Shown here: positions 54,726-63,585 of the stretch, in pieces
Position numbering within the stretch: the stretch's first letter is position 1
Layout: each line of letters begins with the position of its first letter
Assembly (NCBI GenBank): GCA_964564635.1
Contig: CAZMAR010000001.1
Span: 248,001 to 312,000, forward strand
Source of the DNA: Tepidaquicella sp964564635
GTDB lineage: Bacteria; Bacteroidota; Ignavibacteria; Tepidaquicellales; Tepidaquicellaceae
DNA: 64,000 bases
Reading direction: 5' to 3'
Notes under the pieces: model-generated
Databases searched by the model: none
What the model was told of the DNA's origin: nothing
What the model saw: only the letters and a program-made list of their open reading frames with translations
Translations under genes and position numbers: made by a program

Positions 54726-55649
54726 TTATTTTTGTTTTTCAGTATTTACTTTTGGTTTTTCTTTTTCTTTTGGAACTACATTTTTCTTATCTTTACTATC
54801 TCCTTTTGGACTATCTTGTTTAGGTTTCGGCGTCTCATCTTTTGTTTTTCCCTCTATACCGCCCTCTTTTTTCTTTGGAGGTTCTTTATCTATTTTTTCA
54901 TCTGAGGGTACATCTTCTATTTCTTCTTTCGGTTTAACAGCTTTCTTCTTGGCAACAAACAAATCAACTGCAGTGTTTTCTACCGCCGATTTATCTTTCT
55001 TCGGATACTGGTCAAGCACCTGTCCCACAGGTAAATCGCTGGTTTGATAAGTTATTCTACCAACTTTGAGTTTTTTCTCTGTTAAAATTTTCTTCGCTTC
55101 TTCAAGTGTCTTTCCGATTAAATCCGGAATTAAAATACTTCCAATCTGAGGACCATTACTAACAATCACATCAATTTTTGTCATTCTTTTTACTTTACTT
55201 CCCGGCTGTAAAACCTGAGAAATTACAACATCTTCTGGATATTGGTTTGAAAACTTTTTAATTATCTCCCCTATTTGTAAATTCCTCTGGTCTAAAGTAA
55301 ATTTTGCATCTCGAATTGTTCTTCCTGAAAGTCTTGGTACCTCAACTAACTGCTCTCCTCCACAGATAACCAGATAAACCCTTCTGCCACTTTTTACTAT
55401 TTGACCTGCAGGTGGGCTTTGTTCAAGAATTGTTCCAACTGGTGTTGTGCTATCGTATCTTATATCACCCTGCTTAACATTTAATCCCGCTTCTTCCAGA
55501 ATTCTTTTCGCCTCATCAAAATGTAATCCAACCACATTAGGTACCTTATTCAAACTTGAATGCTTTACATAAAGAGGCATTGCTACATAATTCAATACCA
55601 GGACCAAAATAAAAATAACAATAAAAATTAATAAAATTTTCTTTGCCAT
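54726..55649 (-). CDS. PASTA-domain membrane protein without kinase domain
   Basis: One N-terminal membrane helix (about 4-27), then three PASTA domains (~34-100, ~103-170, ~172-238), each with P-D/N-V/L-x-G and a Q-x-P motif, as in penicillin-binding proteins and PknB-type kinases. The last 60 residues are a low-complexity K/E/P-rich tail. No kinase or transpeptidase domain is attached. Bacteroidota-type PASTA proteins of this form occur but their ligand is not certain; peptidoglycan or lipid II fragments are likely. First gene of the minus-strand run ending at the YARHG gene. Confidence 0.85.
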   Translation of the reverse strand: MAKKILLIFIVIFILVLVLNYVAMPLYVKHSSLNKVPNVVGLHFDEAKRILEEAGLNVKQGDIRYDSTTPVGTILEQSPPAGQIVKSGRRVYLVICGGEQLVEVPRLSGRTIRDAKFTLDQRNLQIGEIIKKFSNQYPEDVVISQVLQPGSKVKRMTKIDVIVSNGPQIGSILIPDLIGKTLEEAKKILTEKKLKVGRITYQTSDLPVGQVLDQYPKKDKSAVENTAVDLFVAKKKAVKPKEEIEDVPSDEKIDKEPPKKKEGGIEGKTKDETPKPKQDSPKGDSKDKKNVVPKEKEKPKVNTEKQK

Positions 55650-56033
55650 AGTATAATCTAACTAAGTTAAATTTAAAAATAAATTTAATTTTAAAAGCAA
55701 TAAATTCATATCAACTTTCACATTTCCGCAAAAAAAACAATGCGATAAAAGGAATAAGTGCCTCGCTTCTAAAAAAAAATATTTATAAATAGTAAAGATT
55801 TATTATATACTTAAAAGTATTTTTTAATTATTCAGAAAACTTTTTCCACTATAGAAAAACAATAAAGGTAATCTTTATTTATTGATATATTTATTTTTCA
55901 GTAAAAAAATTGCCTGTGTTTGAATCTATTAAATGGTTTTTATAATTGTAATTTCAAATACATTCCTAAATTGCATAAATATATTATTTTATTTATATTT
56001 ATAAATATTTTAAATAATTATTTGGAGAAAAAA
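55650..56033. other. 384-base divergent intergenic region
   Basis: Between the divergently transcribed PASTA and TPR genes. AT-rich, no gene seen. A perfect 6-bp inverted repeat ATACTT-AA-AAGTAT (55807-55820) is followed by a T-run, but no gene ends here. Presumably holds two promoters; no box was clear enough to call. Confidence 0.5.
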
Positions 56034-56954
56034 ATGAAAAATTTAAAACAGATTCTTTTTTTGTTTTCGGGTGTCGCATTATTGATAATGGGAATAATTA
56101 TCTGGGGCTGTGCATCAGCTGAATTGACAACCGGAAAACTTGCGTTCCAGCAACGCGACTATGAAAAAGCAGAAATTAATCTTAAAAAAGGATTAGAGAT
56201 TGATAAAAACGATGCTGAAGGTTGGTACATGTTAGCAGTTAGTCAGACTGAATTGAAAAAATATGATGAAGCGCGAAAATCTTTTGAGACTGCTATGAAA
56301 GTATCTAAAGCTTATGAAGATGAAAGGTTAGAATACTGGAAATTAAAATTCAATGAATGTATAAAATATTTTAATTCCGCAGTTGGAAAAGATTCCGCTA
56401 CCACTGCAACAAATCTGTCCATTTCACTTGATTATGCTTATGCTGCAATTGCTATTATTCCTGATAGTCTTGAAACTTACAGAGTAGCAGGAGATGCTCT
56501 TTACTATTTACAAAACTATGATAAAGCAATTGAGTATTATAAAATTCCATACTCAAAGACAAAATCAAAAGATGATGCAATTAATGTTGCAAAAACAATT
56601 TACAAAAAAGGACTTACATTAAGGCTTGAAGATAAATATGAAGAATCAATTAAAACTTTAAAAGAAGTAAAGGAATTAGAAGCATTACCAAAAGATAATA
56701 CATATTATGAAGCAAGCATATTAAATATAGGAATAAACTATTATCAGGAAGCACTGATTGCATCAAAAGAAGAGAAAGAATTTAAACCCTATTTACAGGA
56801 AGCAGTAGTTTATTTTGAACAATTATTAGGAACCAAAGACGAAAAACTTCTAAAAGATTTATATGAATACCTGTATTCAACCTACCAGGCATTAGGTGAA
56901 GATACAAAAGCAGAAGAGATAATGAAATTAAAAGAAAAATTAATTAAACAATAA
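56034..56954 (+). CDS. TPR-repeat lipoprotein
   Basis: The open frame reaches back to 55920, but ATG at 56034 follows GGAG at 56024 and starts the lipoprotein signal (M-K-N-L-K-Q) leading to Cys in W-G-C-A-S near residue 25, so it is the chosen start. Tandem TPR units follow, e.g. the A-F-Q-Q-R-D-Y-E-K-A-E-x-N-L-K-K-G-L motif at 37-54 and N-Y-D-K-A-I-E-Y-Y near 155. Envelope-facing scaffold role is likely; specific function unknown. It joins sppA by a one-base overlap. Confidence 0.86.
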   Translation: MKNLKQILFLFSGVALLIMGIIIWGCASAELTTGKLAFQQRDYEKAEINLKKGLEIDKNDAEGWYMLAVSQTELKKYDEARKSFETAMKVSKAYEDERLEYWKLKFNECIKYFNSAVGKDSATTATNLSISLDYAYAAIAIIPDSLETYRVAGDALYYLQNYDKAIEYYKIPYSKTKSKDDAINVAKTIYKKGLTLRLEDKYEESIKTLKEVKELEALPKDNTYYEASILNIGINYYQEALIASKEEKEFKPYLQEAVVYFEQLLGTKDEKLLKDLYEYLYSTYQALGEDTKAEEIMKLKEKLIKQ

Positions 56955-57919
56955 TGAATCAGCCTGAACAAACACAAAAGAGGTCAGGAAAAGTTTTCTG
57001 GATTGCAATAATTTCATTCCTGAGTTTTTGCTTTATAATTGGTATTATCATAGTATTAATTTTGTTCAAGTCAATTTTTTCAGGGATGAATAAAAATGAA
57101 TTTGAATATGAAGTTATTAAATCAGGAAATGAAAAAATTGCAATAATAGATTTAGATTATACAATAATTACACCGGAAATTTTAGTCAGGCAGATTAAAA
57201 AATACCGCGAGGATAAATCAATAAAAGCAATTGTCCTGCGCATTGATTCACCGGGTGGTGGCTCAGCTGCAACACACGAGATGTATGAAGAAGTAAAAAA
57301 AACAAGGGATAGCGGAAAACCTGTAGTTGTATCAGTTGGTACAATTGCAGCAAGCGGTGGTTATTATGTTGCCTGCGGTGCAAATAAAATAGTAGCAAAT
57401 CCCAGTTCCCTTGTTGGTAGTATTGGTGTTATAATACAATATATAACAATACGAGATTTAGCAGATAAACTTGGAATAAAAGATGTAACAGTAACAAGCG
57501 GCGACCTGAAGGATACCGGAAATCCTTTTAGAGATGTAAGTGAAAAAGATAAAAAATATTTGCAGGATATTATAAACGATAGTTATGAACTATTTGTTGA
57601 AATTGTTGCAAAGGAAAGAAAAATAAATATAGACACATTAAAAGCAATAGCAACCGGTAGAGTCTATACCGGAAGACAGGCAATAAAACTTGGCTTGATA
57701 GATACTTTAGGAACACTTGATGATGCAATAAAAATAGCAGCAGAATTAAGTAATATCAAAGGCGAACCAACCATTATAAAAGAAAAAAGGAAAACATATT
57801 TTCTCGATTTATTACTTGATAGCATTTCAAAAATTGGATTAGGTGAAATAAATAAATTACTTAAAGATGAATATTTAAATAAACCAGTTTTACAATATAA
57901 ATATGAGATAATAAAATGA
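56954..57919 (+). CDS. sppA: Signal peptide peptidase SppA (short form)
   Basis: Membrane protease that degrades cleaved signal peptides. One N-terminal membrane helix (about 16-40) and a single ClpP-like S49 domain, as in the octameric form from Bacillus. R-I-D-S-P-G-G-G is at 96-103. The catalytic Ser134 lies in A-A-S-G-G-Y-Y, and Lys186 in S-G-D-L-K-D has the 52-residue spacing of the Ser-Lys dyad. Overlaps the TPR gene by one base and HU by four. Confidence 0.95.
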   Translation: MNQPEQTQKRSGKVFWIAIISFLSFCFIIGIIIVLILFKSIFSGMNKNEFEYEVIKSGNEKIAIIDLDYTIITPEILVRQIKKYREDKSIKAIVLRIDSPGGGSAATHEMYEEVKKTRDSGKPVVVSVGTIAASGGYYVACGANKIVANPSSLVGSIGVIIQYITIRDLADKLGIKDVTVTSGDLKDTGNPFRDVSEKDKKYLQDIINDSYELFVEIVAKERKINIDTLKAIATGRVYTGRQAIKLGLIDTLGTLDDAIKIAAELSNIKGEPTIIKEKRKTYFLDLLLDSISKIGLGEINKLLKDEYLNKPVLQYKYEIIK

Positions 57920-58203
57920 CAAAAGCTCAAATAGTAGCAAAAATTTCTGATGCAACAGGAATAAGTAAAAAAGAAGTAGAAATAATTATAGAAGGATTTA
58001 TAGGAATAATAATTGATTGTTTAAAAAATGATGATAGCATAGAAATAAGAGGATTTGGTACTTTCAAGAATAAAAAACGAGAAGCGCGAAAAGCCAGAAA
58101 TCCCAAGACCGGTGAGGTTATAGATTTAAAAAAGAGATATATACCCTACTTCAAAGTTTCAAAGGAATTTAAAAAAGCCGTTTTAGATTCATTAGTAAAA
58201 TAA
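57916..58203 (+). CDS. HU-family DNA-binding protein
   Basis: 95-residue DNA-bending nucleoid protein: helix-turn-helix-like N-terminus (T-K-A-Q-I-V-A-K-I) and the beta-arm G-F-G-T-F-K-N-K-K-R-E-A-R-K-A-R-N-P-K-T-G-E, whose Pro intercalates into DNA. It could be an IHF-type subunit; the sequence does not separate them clearly. Overlaps sppA by four bases. Confidence 0.94.
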   Translation: MTKAQIVAKISDATGISKKEVEIIIEGFIGIIIDCLKNDDSIEIRGFGTFKNKKREARKARNPKTGEVIDLKKRYIPYFKVSKEFKKAVLDSLVK

Positions 58204-58205
58204 AA

Positions 58206-58211
58206 AAGGAG
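58206..58211 (+). promoter_or_regulatory. Ribosome binding site of the bS22-like gene
   Basis: AAGGAG ten bases before the ATG at 58222 supports translation of the 30-codon frame. Confidence 0.6.
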
Positions 58212-58221
58212 TAAAAGACAA

Positions 58222-58314
58222 ATGCCCTGTGGTAGAAAAAGAAAAAGAGCAAAAATGTCCACTCATAAAAGGAAGAAAAGACTTCGTAAGAACAGACATA
58301 AAAAGAAACTCTAA
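58222..58314 (+). CDS. Tiny basic bS22/AURKAIP1-COX24-like ribosomal protein
   Basis: A 30-residue frame, 19 bases after HU and preceded by AAGGAG. The product starts M-P-C-G-R-K-R-K-R-A-K-M and continues T-H-K-R-K-K-R-L-R-K-N-R-H-K-K, with more than half Lys or Arg. This matches a short conserved protein of Bacteroidota and relatives annotated as AURKAIP1/COX24 domain, related to the mycobacterial small-subunit protein bS22. It is easily missed by size cut-offs. The terminator follows 12 bases after the stop. Confidence 0.82.
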   Translation: MPCGRKRKRAKMSTHKRKKRLRKNRHKKKL

Positions 58315-58325
58315 TAGTTAAAGAA

Positions 58326-58355
58326 GCCATCCGGATTTTTCCGATGGTATTTTAT
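58326..58355 (+). terminator. Rho-independent terminator between the bS22-like gene and rsmI
   Basis: CCAT-C-CGGA pairs with TCCG-ATGG (one bulged C) around a T-rich loop, followed by TATTTTATT. It can serve both convergent genes. Confidence 0.75.
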
Positions 58356-58372
58356 TCAGAAATTTTTAAACA

Positions 58373-59089
58373 TCAAGGAGATTTGTTATCAAGAACTATA
58401 ACAAATTCTCCTTTTTCTTTTACTTTATTTATGTCAAAATCTCTAAATTTTCCCCTGTAAATTTCTTCATAGAGTTTTGTTAACTCCCTGCAAATAGTAA
58501 TATTTTTATTTCTAAAAACCTCTTTTAGATCTTTGAGTGTACTTTTTATTTTATACTTTGACTCAAAAATGACTATAACCATATTAATTTTTTTTAAATC
58601 TAAAAGTAGATTTTTTCTCCCTTTATGAGGAAGAAAACCCTGAAAATAAAACCTTTCTGAATTAAATCCTGAAATTACCAGAGAATGTATTAATGAACTT
58701 GCTCCAGGCACTGGTTTTATTTTAATATTATTCTCTATACACTTTGAAATTAAAAAACTACCCGGGTCAGAAATGCAAGGTGTACCAGCATCAGAAACCA
58801 GAGCAACATTTTTCCCTGATTGTAATACCTCCAGTAAATATTCAATTTTTGTAATTTGATTCTTGACAAAATAACTAACAGTTTTATTTTTTATACCGTA
58901 ATGATTCAGTAATATTGAAATTTTTCTTGTATCTTCAGCAGCAATTAAATCGCAATTTTTTAATATATATAAAGCTCTAAATGAAATATCATTTAAATTT
59001 CCAATTGGAGTTGAAACAACATATAACGTGCTGTTTTGCAGTTCCTCTTTACAATTGTTTAAAAAATTTTGTAAGTCTATACTTTCCAA
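58373..59089 (-). CDS. rsmI: 16S rRNA (cytidine1402-2'-O)-methyltransferase RsmI
   Basis: Canonical RsmI features are present: V-V-S-T-P-I-G-N-L-N-D-I (about 24-35), A-E-D-T-R-K (54-59), V-S-D-A-G-T-P-C-I-S-D-P-G, P-G-A-S-S, and the C-terminal C-R-E-L-T-K-L-Y-E-E. It methylates the ribose of C1402 in the ribosomal P site together with RsmH. Length 238 is slightly short; the C-terminal extension of the Escherichia enzyme is missing, as in many FCB-group members. Compare the paralogue at 12758. Confidence 0.94.
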   Translation of the reverse strand: MESIDLQNFLNNCKEELQNSTLYVVSTPIGNLNDISFRALYILKNCDLIAAEDTRKISILLNHYGIKNKTVSYFVKNQITKIEYLLEVLQSGKNVALVSDAGTPCISDPGSFLISKCIENNIKIKPVPGASSLIHSLVISGFNSERFYFQGFLPHKGRKNLLLDLKKINMVIVIFESKYKIKSTLKDLKEVFRNKNITICRELTKLYEEIYRGKFRDFDINKVKEKGEFVIVLDNKSP

Positions 59090-59163
59090 ATTTTTATAAA
59101 TTTTTACAGTCTATTTAAAATTTAATATAATTATATTGAAAGATAAAAAAAATAATAAATAAT

Positions 59164-59913
59164 ATGCTTGTTATAGGAAAAAATCCAATACTTGAAATAC
59201 TTAGAACAGAGCCAAAAGAATTGAATAAAATAATAATTTTGAAAAGCGTAAAATATGATGAGAAAATAAAAGAGATTTTTAAGTTAGCACAGGATAATGG
59301 TATTAATTATATGATGCTTAACAAAGAAGGCTTCATAAAATACTTTAATAGAAAAAATAAATCCGAAGGAGTTTCACAGGGGGTGCTTGGATTTATTAGA
59401 AATTTCCAATATGCATCTCTAAAAGAAATGCTAATGAAGTTTGAAAAGATGCCATACCCATTAATTGTAGTTCTGGATTCAATAACAGACCCACATAATC
59501 TCGGTGCTATAATTCGCTCCGCGGTATGCCTTGGAGCTGATGGTATAATAATTCCAAAACACGAGTCTGCAGATATAAATCATACTTCATTAAAATCTTC
59601 AGCAGGAACAGCAAAATTGATACCAATAGCAAAAGAGACAAATCTTGTAAATACACTACGCCTTTTAAAAAGTAAAGACTATTACATTATAGGAGCGGAT
59701 ATAAGAACAAATAATTATGTGTATGAAATAGATTACAGAAGACCACTTGTGTTAGTTCTCGGGAGTGAAGGAAAAGGGATAAGAAAAGGAATTCTCTCTA
59801 TGTGCGATTCATTAGTAAGAATTCCCTTAACAGCAAAAATAGATTCTCTAAATGTATCAGTATCTGCTGGAATAATTTTATACGAAATATTCCGACAAAA
59901 AAATCTAAAATAA
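59164..59913 (+). CDS. rlmB: 23S rRNA (guanosine-2'-O)-methyltransferase RlmB
   Basis: SpoU family protein with N-terminal L30e-like domain (L-V-I-G-K-N-P-I-L-E-I-L) and SPOUT knot: D-S-I-T-D-P-H-N-L-G-A-I-I-R-S, L-G-S-E-G-K-G-I-R and S-L-N-V-S-V-S-A-G-I-I-L-Y-E at the end. G2251 of 23S rRNA is the target in Escherichia coli. Length 249 is normal. Divergent from rsmI and separate from the other SpoU gene at 43948. Confidence 0.92.
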   Translation: MLVIGKNPILEILRTEPKELNKIIILKSVKYDEKIKEIFKLAQDNGINYMMLNKEGFIKYFNRKNKSEGVSQGVLGFIRNFQYASLKEMLMKFEKMPYPLIVVLDSITDPHNLGAIIRSAVCLGADGIIIPKHESADINHTSLKSSAGTAKLIPIAKETNLVNTLRLLKSKDYYIIGADIRTNNYVYEIDYRRPLVLVLGSEGKGIRKGILSMCDSLVRIPLTAKIDSLNVSVSAGIILYEIFRQKNLK

Positions 59914-59931
59914 AAAATATTTTATATCAAT

Positions 59932-60729
59932 CTATAAATTCTCACTAAACCATTTTATAATAAGGTCATTTATACCGGGATAATCAGCAATTAAATCTTT
60001 TCCGTGTTTCTCAGAGTCAAACTCTTTAAACTCTTTGGGATTATCTACATAATTATCAAAAATCATTTTACTCTCTTTATAGTAATCTCCATCCTTTATC
60101 CCGCAAATAAGCAAAACCCCTTTAACTCTTGGAGTAAGTTTTCCCATCATACTTTCGAAATTACCGGTCAGATTTTCAAATGTAAGTTTCCCAACAGAAA
60201 TGCCAACAATAGCTTTTACATTATGATGAAAAGCGCCACAAAACGCCAGAGAGCCGCCTATTGATGTACCAGCAATTCCAATTCTATTAGAATCAATGCC
60301 TGCATTACTCTTTGCCCACTTTAAAACCGTCTCTAAATCTTTAGGAGTCTGTTGCGGATCTGTAAGAAGCTTTTCAATATCTACAGTTGCTTTATCGGAT
60401 TTCCCATGACTCCTTAAGTCAAAAGTTAACACTTTCATTCCTTTTCTGACAAGAGAATCTATTAAAACATTACTCCATTGCTCTTTATTCGATTTAAACT
60501 GATGAATCAGAATAACAAGCGGTTGCTTAGTTTCCTTATTTTCTAAATTGTAATAATAATTTGCAGAAAGATTTAAATTATCACTTGTTTTAATAGTAAT
60601 CTCTTCTCTCTGAAAAGATTTATTATTTAATTCATCAGATGATTTTTCTTTTCCTTTATCAGATTTATTACCGCAGCCTATAAAGAAAATAATTATAAAA
60701 AGAAATGGGATAAAAAATATTTTTTTCAT
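59932..60729 (-). CDS. Alpha/beta-hydrolase lipoprotein
   Basis: Lipoprotein signal with Cys in F-I-G-C-G near residue 19. The hydrolase core includes L-I-H-Q-F-K-S-N-K-E-Q-W, the oxyanion region, D-L-R-S-H-G-K-S, the nucleophile elbow G-T-S-I-G-G, and a likely catalytic His in E-K-H-G. Resembles dienelactone hydrolase-type or BAAT-like esterases. Substrate unknown; anchored to a membrane in the periplasm. Convergent with rlmB, 18 bases apart. Confidence 0.86.
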   Translation of the reverse strand: MKKIFFIPFLFIIIFFIGCGNKSDKGKEKSSDELNNKSFQREEITIKTSDNLNLSANYYYNLENKETKQPLVILIHQFKSNKEQWSNVLIDSLVRKGMKVLTFDLRSHGKSDKATVDIEKLLTDPQQTPKDLETVLKWAKSNAGIDSNRIGIAGTSIGGSLAFCGAFHHNVKAIVGISVGKLTFENLTGNFESMMGKLTPRVKGVLLICGIKDGDYYKESKMIFDNYVDNPKEFKEFDSEKHGKDLIADYPGINDLIIKWFSENL

Positions 60730-60803
60730 ATTAATTATAATATTAAACCTTTATGCATAAAAATATGCACTTAAAATTTATGCAAAAAAATTTAGAAAAA
60801 TGA

Positions 60804-61880
60804 TTAACTTATATCAATTCTTAATATCCAGTTTTTTGTATCTTCTATTTCTCCGTATTGAATGCCTGTTATAGTATCATAGAATTTTTGAGCAACAGGT
60901 CCTACTTCACTATTATTAATTACCATATCAAGTCCTTTGTAATGTAATAAACCTACTGGCGAAATTACAGCAGCGGTACCTGTACCAAAGACCTCTTTTA
61001 AAGTTCCATTTTTATAACTTTCGACAACTTCGTCTATGGAAATTTCTCTTTCACTAACCTTCATACCCCAATCTCTTGCAAGTTCTAATACGGATAACCT
61101 TGTAATACCTGCCAAAATAGCTCCTCTTTCAAGGGAAGGAGTAACTAATTCATCTCCAATAACAAACATAATATTCATAGCACCAACTTCATCAATATAT
61201 TTTCTGGAAATTCCGTCCAACCATAAAACCTGTGAGAATCCTTTTTTCTGGGCTTCATAACCTGCTCTTAAAGAAGCAGCATAATTAGCGGCAGCCTTAC
61301 ACATTCCCAATCCTCCTTTAACCGCTCTAACATAATCTGTTGATACTAAAATCTTTACCGGTTTTAATCCTTCAGCAAAATACGAAGCAACAGGAGAAGT
61401 AATAATAACTAATCTATAAGTATCAGAAGCAGTAACACCGAGAAAGCTACCTGTCCCAAATACAAACGGTCTTATATATAAAGACTGACCCCTTTTCTTA
61501 GGAATGAATTCATAATCCAATTTCACCAGTTCCACCATTGCTTCAATAAGTAGCTTCTCATCAAATTCCGGGATACAAAGCATTCTTGCAGAATTATTCA
61601 ACCTTTTAGCATTCATATCAGGTCTAAAAATATTTGCACCACCTTTAACAGACCTGAAAGCTTTTAATCCTTCAAAAATTGCTTGTGCATAATGTAAAGT
61701 GCACATAGCAGGATCAGTATCCATTGGAGAATATGGTTCAATCCTACCACCATCCCACCTGCCATCTTTGTAATCTGAAACATACATATGGTCAGAAAAA
61801 TAAATACCGAACTTTAAGTTTTCCCAGTTTACATCGTTATATCTTGTTTTCTGAGTTTTTGTAATTTTAAAAGATGCCAT
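60804..61880 (-). CDS. ilvE: Branched-chain amino-acid aminotransferase
   Basis: Fold-type IV PLP enzyme for leucine, isoleucine and valine. It is the longer eukaryote-like form (358 residues). The PLP lysine is K195 in C-K-A-A-A-N-Y, R-P-F-V-F-G-T-G follows the family pattern, and F-G-T-G-T-A-A-V-I-S-P is the C-terminal cofactor phosphate segment. Also A-I-F-E-G-L-K-A-F. Monocistronic by spacing. Confidence 0.94.
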   Translation of the reverse strand: MASFKITKTQKTRYNDVNWENLKFGIYFSDHMYVSDYKDGRWDGGRIEPYSPMDTDPAMCTLHYAQAIFEGLKAFRSVKGGANIFRPDMNAKRLNNSARMLCIPEFDEKLLIEAMVELVKLDYEFIPKKRGQSLYIRPFVFGTGSFLGVTASDTYRLVIITSPVASYFAEGLKPVKILVSTDYVRAVKGGLGMCKAAANYAASLRAGYEAQKKGFSQVLWLDGISRKYIDEVGAMNIMFVIGDELVTPSLERGAILAGITRLSVLELARDWGMKVSEREISIDEVVESYKNGTLKEVFGTGTAAVISPVGLLHYKGLDMVINNSEVGPVAQKFYDTITGIQYGEIEDTKNWILRIDIS

Positions 61881-61939
61881 AATTTTAATTATTGATTTTT
61901 AATAAATTATTTAAAATATATAAAATTATTTTATAACTT

Positions 61940-63100
61940 TTAAGTCATCTTTATTTTCTCCAAAATAGATTGCCTTAAAAACAAATAAACATCATCAACT
62001 CTAATTCGCTCCATACAATTAGGTTCTCTACAACCAAACTCATGACCAAGGTAAAGACATGGACTGCAAAAAATATCACTCTGTATTGCAATAGCATTTT
62101 TACTATATGCACCCCAAATTTTTGGGTTTGTGGGACCATACAAAGAAATAGTTTTAATACCCAAACTTGCTGCCATATGCAAAATTCCAGTATTTCCACA
62201 AACAACAAGGTCAGATAATTTAATTACAGAAAGTGCATTCCCTAAATTATTCTGTACGAATAAAATAGAGTTTGAATTAATCCCGTCAACAATCCTTTTA
62301 CATTCGTTTAAATCCTTTTCTGGACCGGTAACTATAATTCTTACAAAAGGAAAATCCGAGATAATTTTTTTTCCTAACTCAACATAATTATCAAGATTCC
62401 ACTCACGGGCAAATCCATCAGTACCAAAGCCGGGATGGAAAACGATAACATATTTATCTTTTAGACCTTCTTTTATCCAGAATTCTTTTGCAGAGTTTTC
62501 TTCTTCCTGTGTAAGAAAAAATTCAAGCTTTTTATCCTCATCATCATTTGGATAAATACCAAGTGGTTCAAGTAAAGCGAGAAAATTCTCAACTTCGTGT
62601 CTTGTATTTAGATGATCTGCAGTTGCATCAAAGAAATAGTGTTTATGTTGATTTTCTAACTTATATCCAATTAAAAACTTATGCTTCATAAATGCAGTAA
62701 TAATTGCATCGATTCTTGACCATTGCTCACCATCTATAACGATGTCGTATTCCTTTTGTCTTAAAAATTTAATAAACTTAATAAATTTAAAAATGTTTTT
62801 AAGAAATCCATACACATTAACACTTAAAACTTCATCAATGTAAGGAATGCGCTTTACCATTGCAACATTTAACTCGGTGCAAAGGAAAGTGATTTTAGCA
62901 TCAGGATAGTTTTTTCTTAGAAGTCTAATGGTAGGCAATAAAAGAACTATGTCCCCAATCGCAGCAAACTTAATAAAAAAAATACTTTTGACTTCTACGG
63001 GGATATTTCTTTTTTTTCTCCTTTTAAATATTCTAATCACCTGCAAAATTGGAATTCCAAACAACCTATCAAGTTTTCTGTAAATTGGTCTTCGCTTCAT
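61940..63100 (-). CDS. Glycosyltransferase family 9 (ADP-heptose:LPS heptosyltransferase-like)
   Basis: GT-B enzyme of the heptosyltransferase type acting at the inner face of the inner membrane on lipopolysaccharide core. It opens with R-R-K-K-R-N-I-P then F-A-A-I-G-D-I-V-L-L-L-P-T. F-H-P-G-F-G-T-D (donor-binding) and G-N-T-G-I-L-H-M-A-A-S-L-G-I-K-T-I-S-L-Y-G-P-T-N-P are also clear. Length 386. Cys residues near the end (C-S-P-C, C-R-E-P-N-C) form a small conserved cluster. The exact acceptor is unknown. Confidence 0.9.
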   Translation of the reverse strand: MKRRPIYRKLDRLFGIPILQVIRIFKRRKKRNIPVEVKSIFFIKFAAIGDIVLLLPTIRLLRKNYPDAKITFLCTELNVAMVKRIPYIDEVLSVNVYGFLKNIFKFIKFIKFLRQKEYDIVIDGEQWSRIDAIITAFMKHKFLIGYKLENQHKHYFFDATADHLNTRHEVENFLALLEPLGIYPNDDEDKKLEFFLTQEEENSAKEFWIKEGLKDKYVIVFHPGFGTDGFAREWNLDNYVELGKKIISDFPFVRIIVTGPEKDLNECKRIVDGINSNSILFVQNNLGNALSVIKLSDLVVCGNTGILHMAASLGIKTISLYGPTNPKIWGAYSKNAIAIQSDIFCSPCLYLGHEFGCREPNCMERIRVDDVYLFLRQSILEKIKMT

Positions 63101-63178
63101 TAAGAGTTAATTCTGAATTTAATCTTTGATAATTTACCTATAAATTTATAAATTATCAATTATAACTTATTCAATAAA

Positions 63179-63568
63179 ATGCAAAATAAGTTTAAAGTTT
63201 TAATAAAAGCATCAAGAGATGCAAGAAAGAATTCTTATTCCCCTTTTTCACGGTTTAAAGTAGGAGCGGCTTTACTAACAGGAAGTGGTAAAATATATAC
63301 CGGCTGTAATATTGAAATTTCTTCTTTATCTTTAACCATTTGTGCTGAAAGAGTAGCATTTGCAAAAGCAATTTCAGAAGGTGAAAAACAGTTTATTGCA
63401 ATAGCAATTTCTACAAACAAAAACGGAATATTTTACCCCTGTGGTGCGTGTCTGCAATTTATGTCAGAATTTTCTAACAATATAAAAATAATCTTATCAA
63501 CATCGAAAGAATATTTTGAGATTTATAATTTAAAAAAATTACTTCCTAAAAAATTCAATTTAAAATAA
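63179..63568 (+). CDS. cdd: Cytidine deaminase
   Basis: Pyrimidine salvage enzyme producing uridine from cytidine. Zinc ligands C55, C88 and C91 (in I-C-A-E-R and P-C-G-A-C) and the catalytic Glu57 are intact, with N44 and E46 in G-C-N-I-E for nucleoside binding. Short homotetrameric type (129 residues). 17 bases separate it from tdk, another salvage gene. Confidence 0.94.
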   Translation: MQNKFKVLIKASRDARKNSYSPFSRFKVGAALLTGSGKIYTGCNIEISSLSLTICAERVAFAKAISEGEKQFIAIAISTNKNGIFYPCGACLQFMSEFSNNIKIILSTSKEYFEIYNLKKLLPKKFNLK

Positions 63569-63585
63569 ATTAACCATAATATACC

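Noticed and set aside
55807..55820. Inverted repeat ATACTT-AA-AAGTAT with T-run as a terminator
   Set aside because: No gene ends nearby on the strand that would need it; it lies between divergent genes. Kept only as a note in the intergenic entry.
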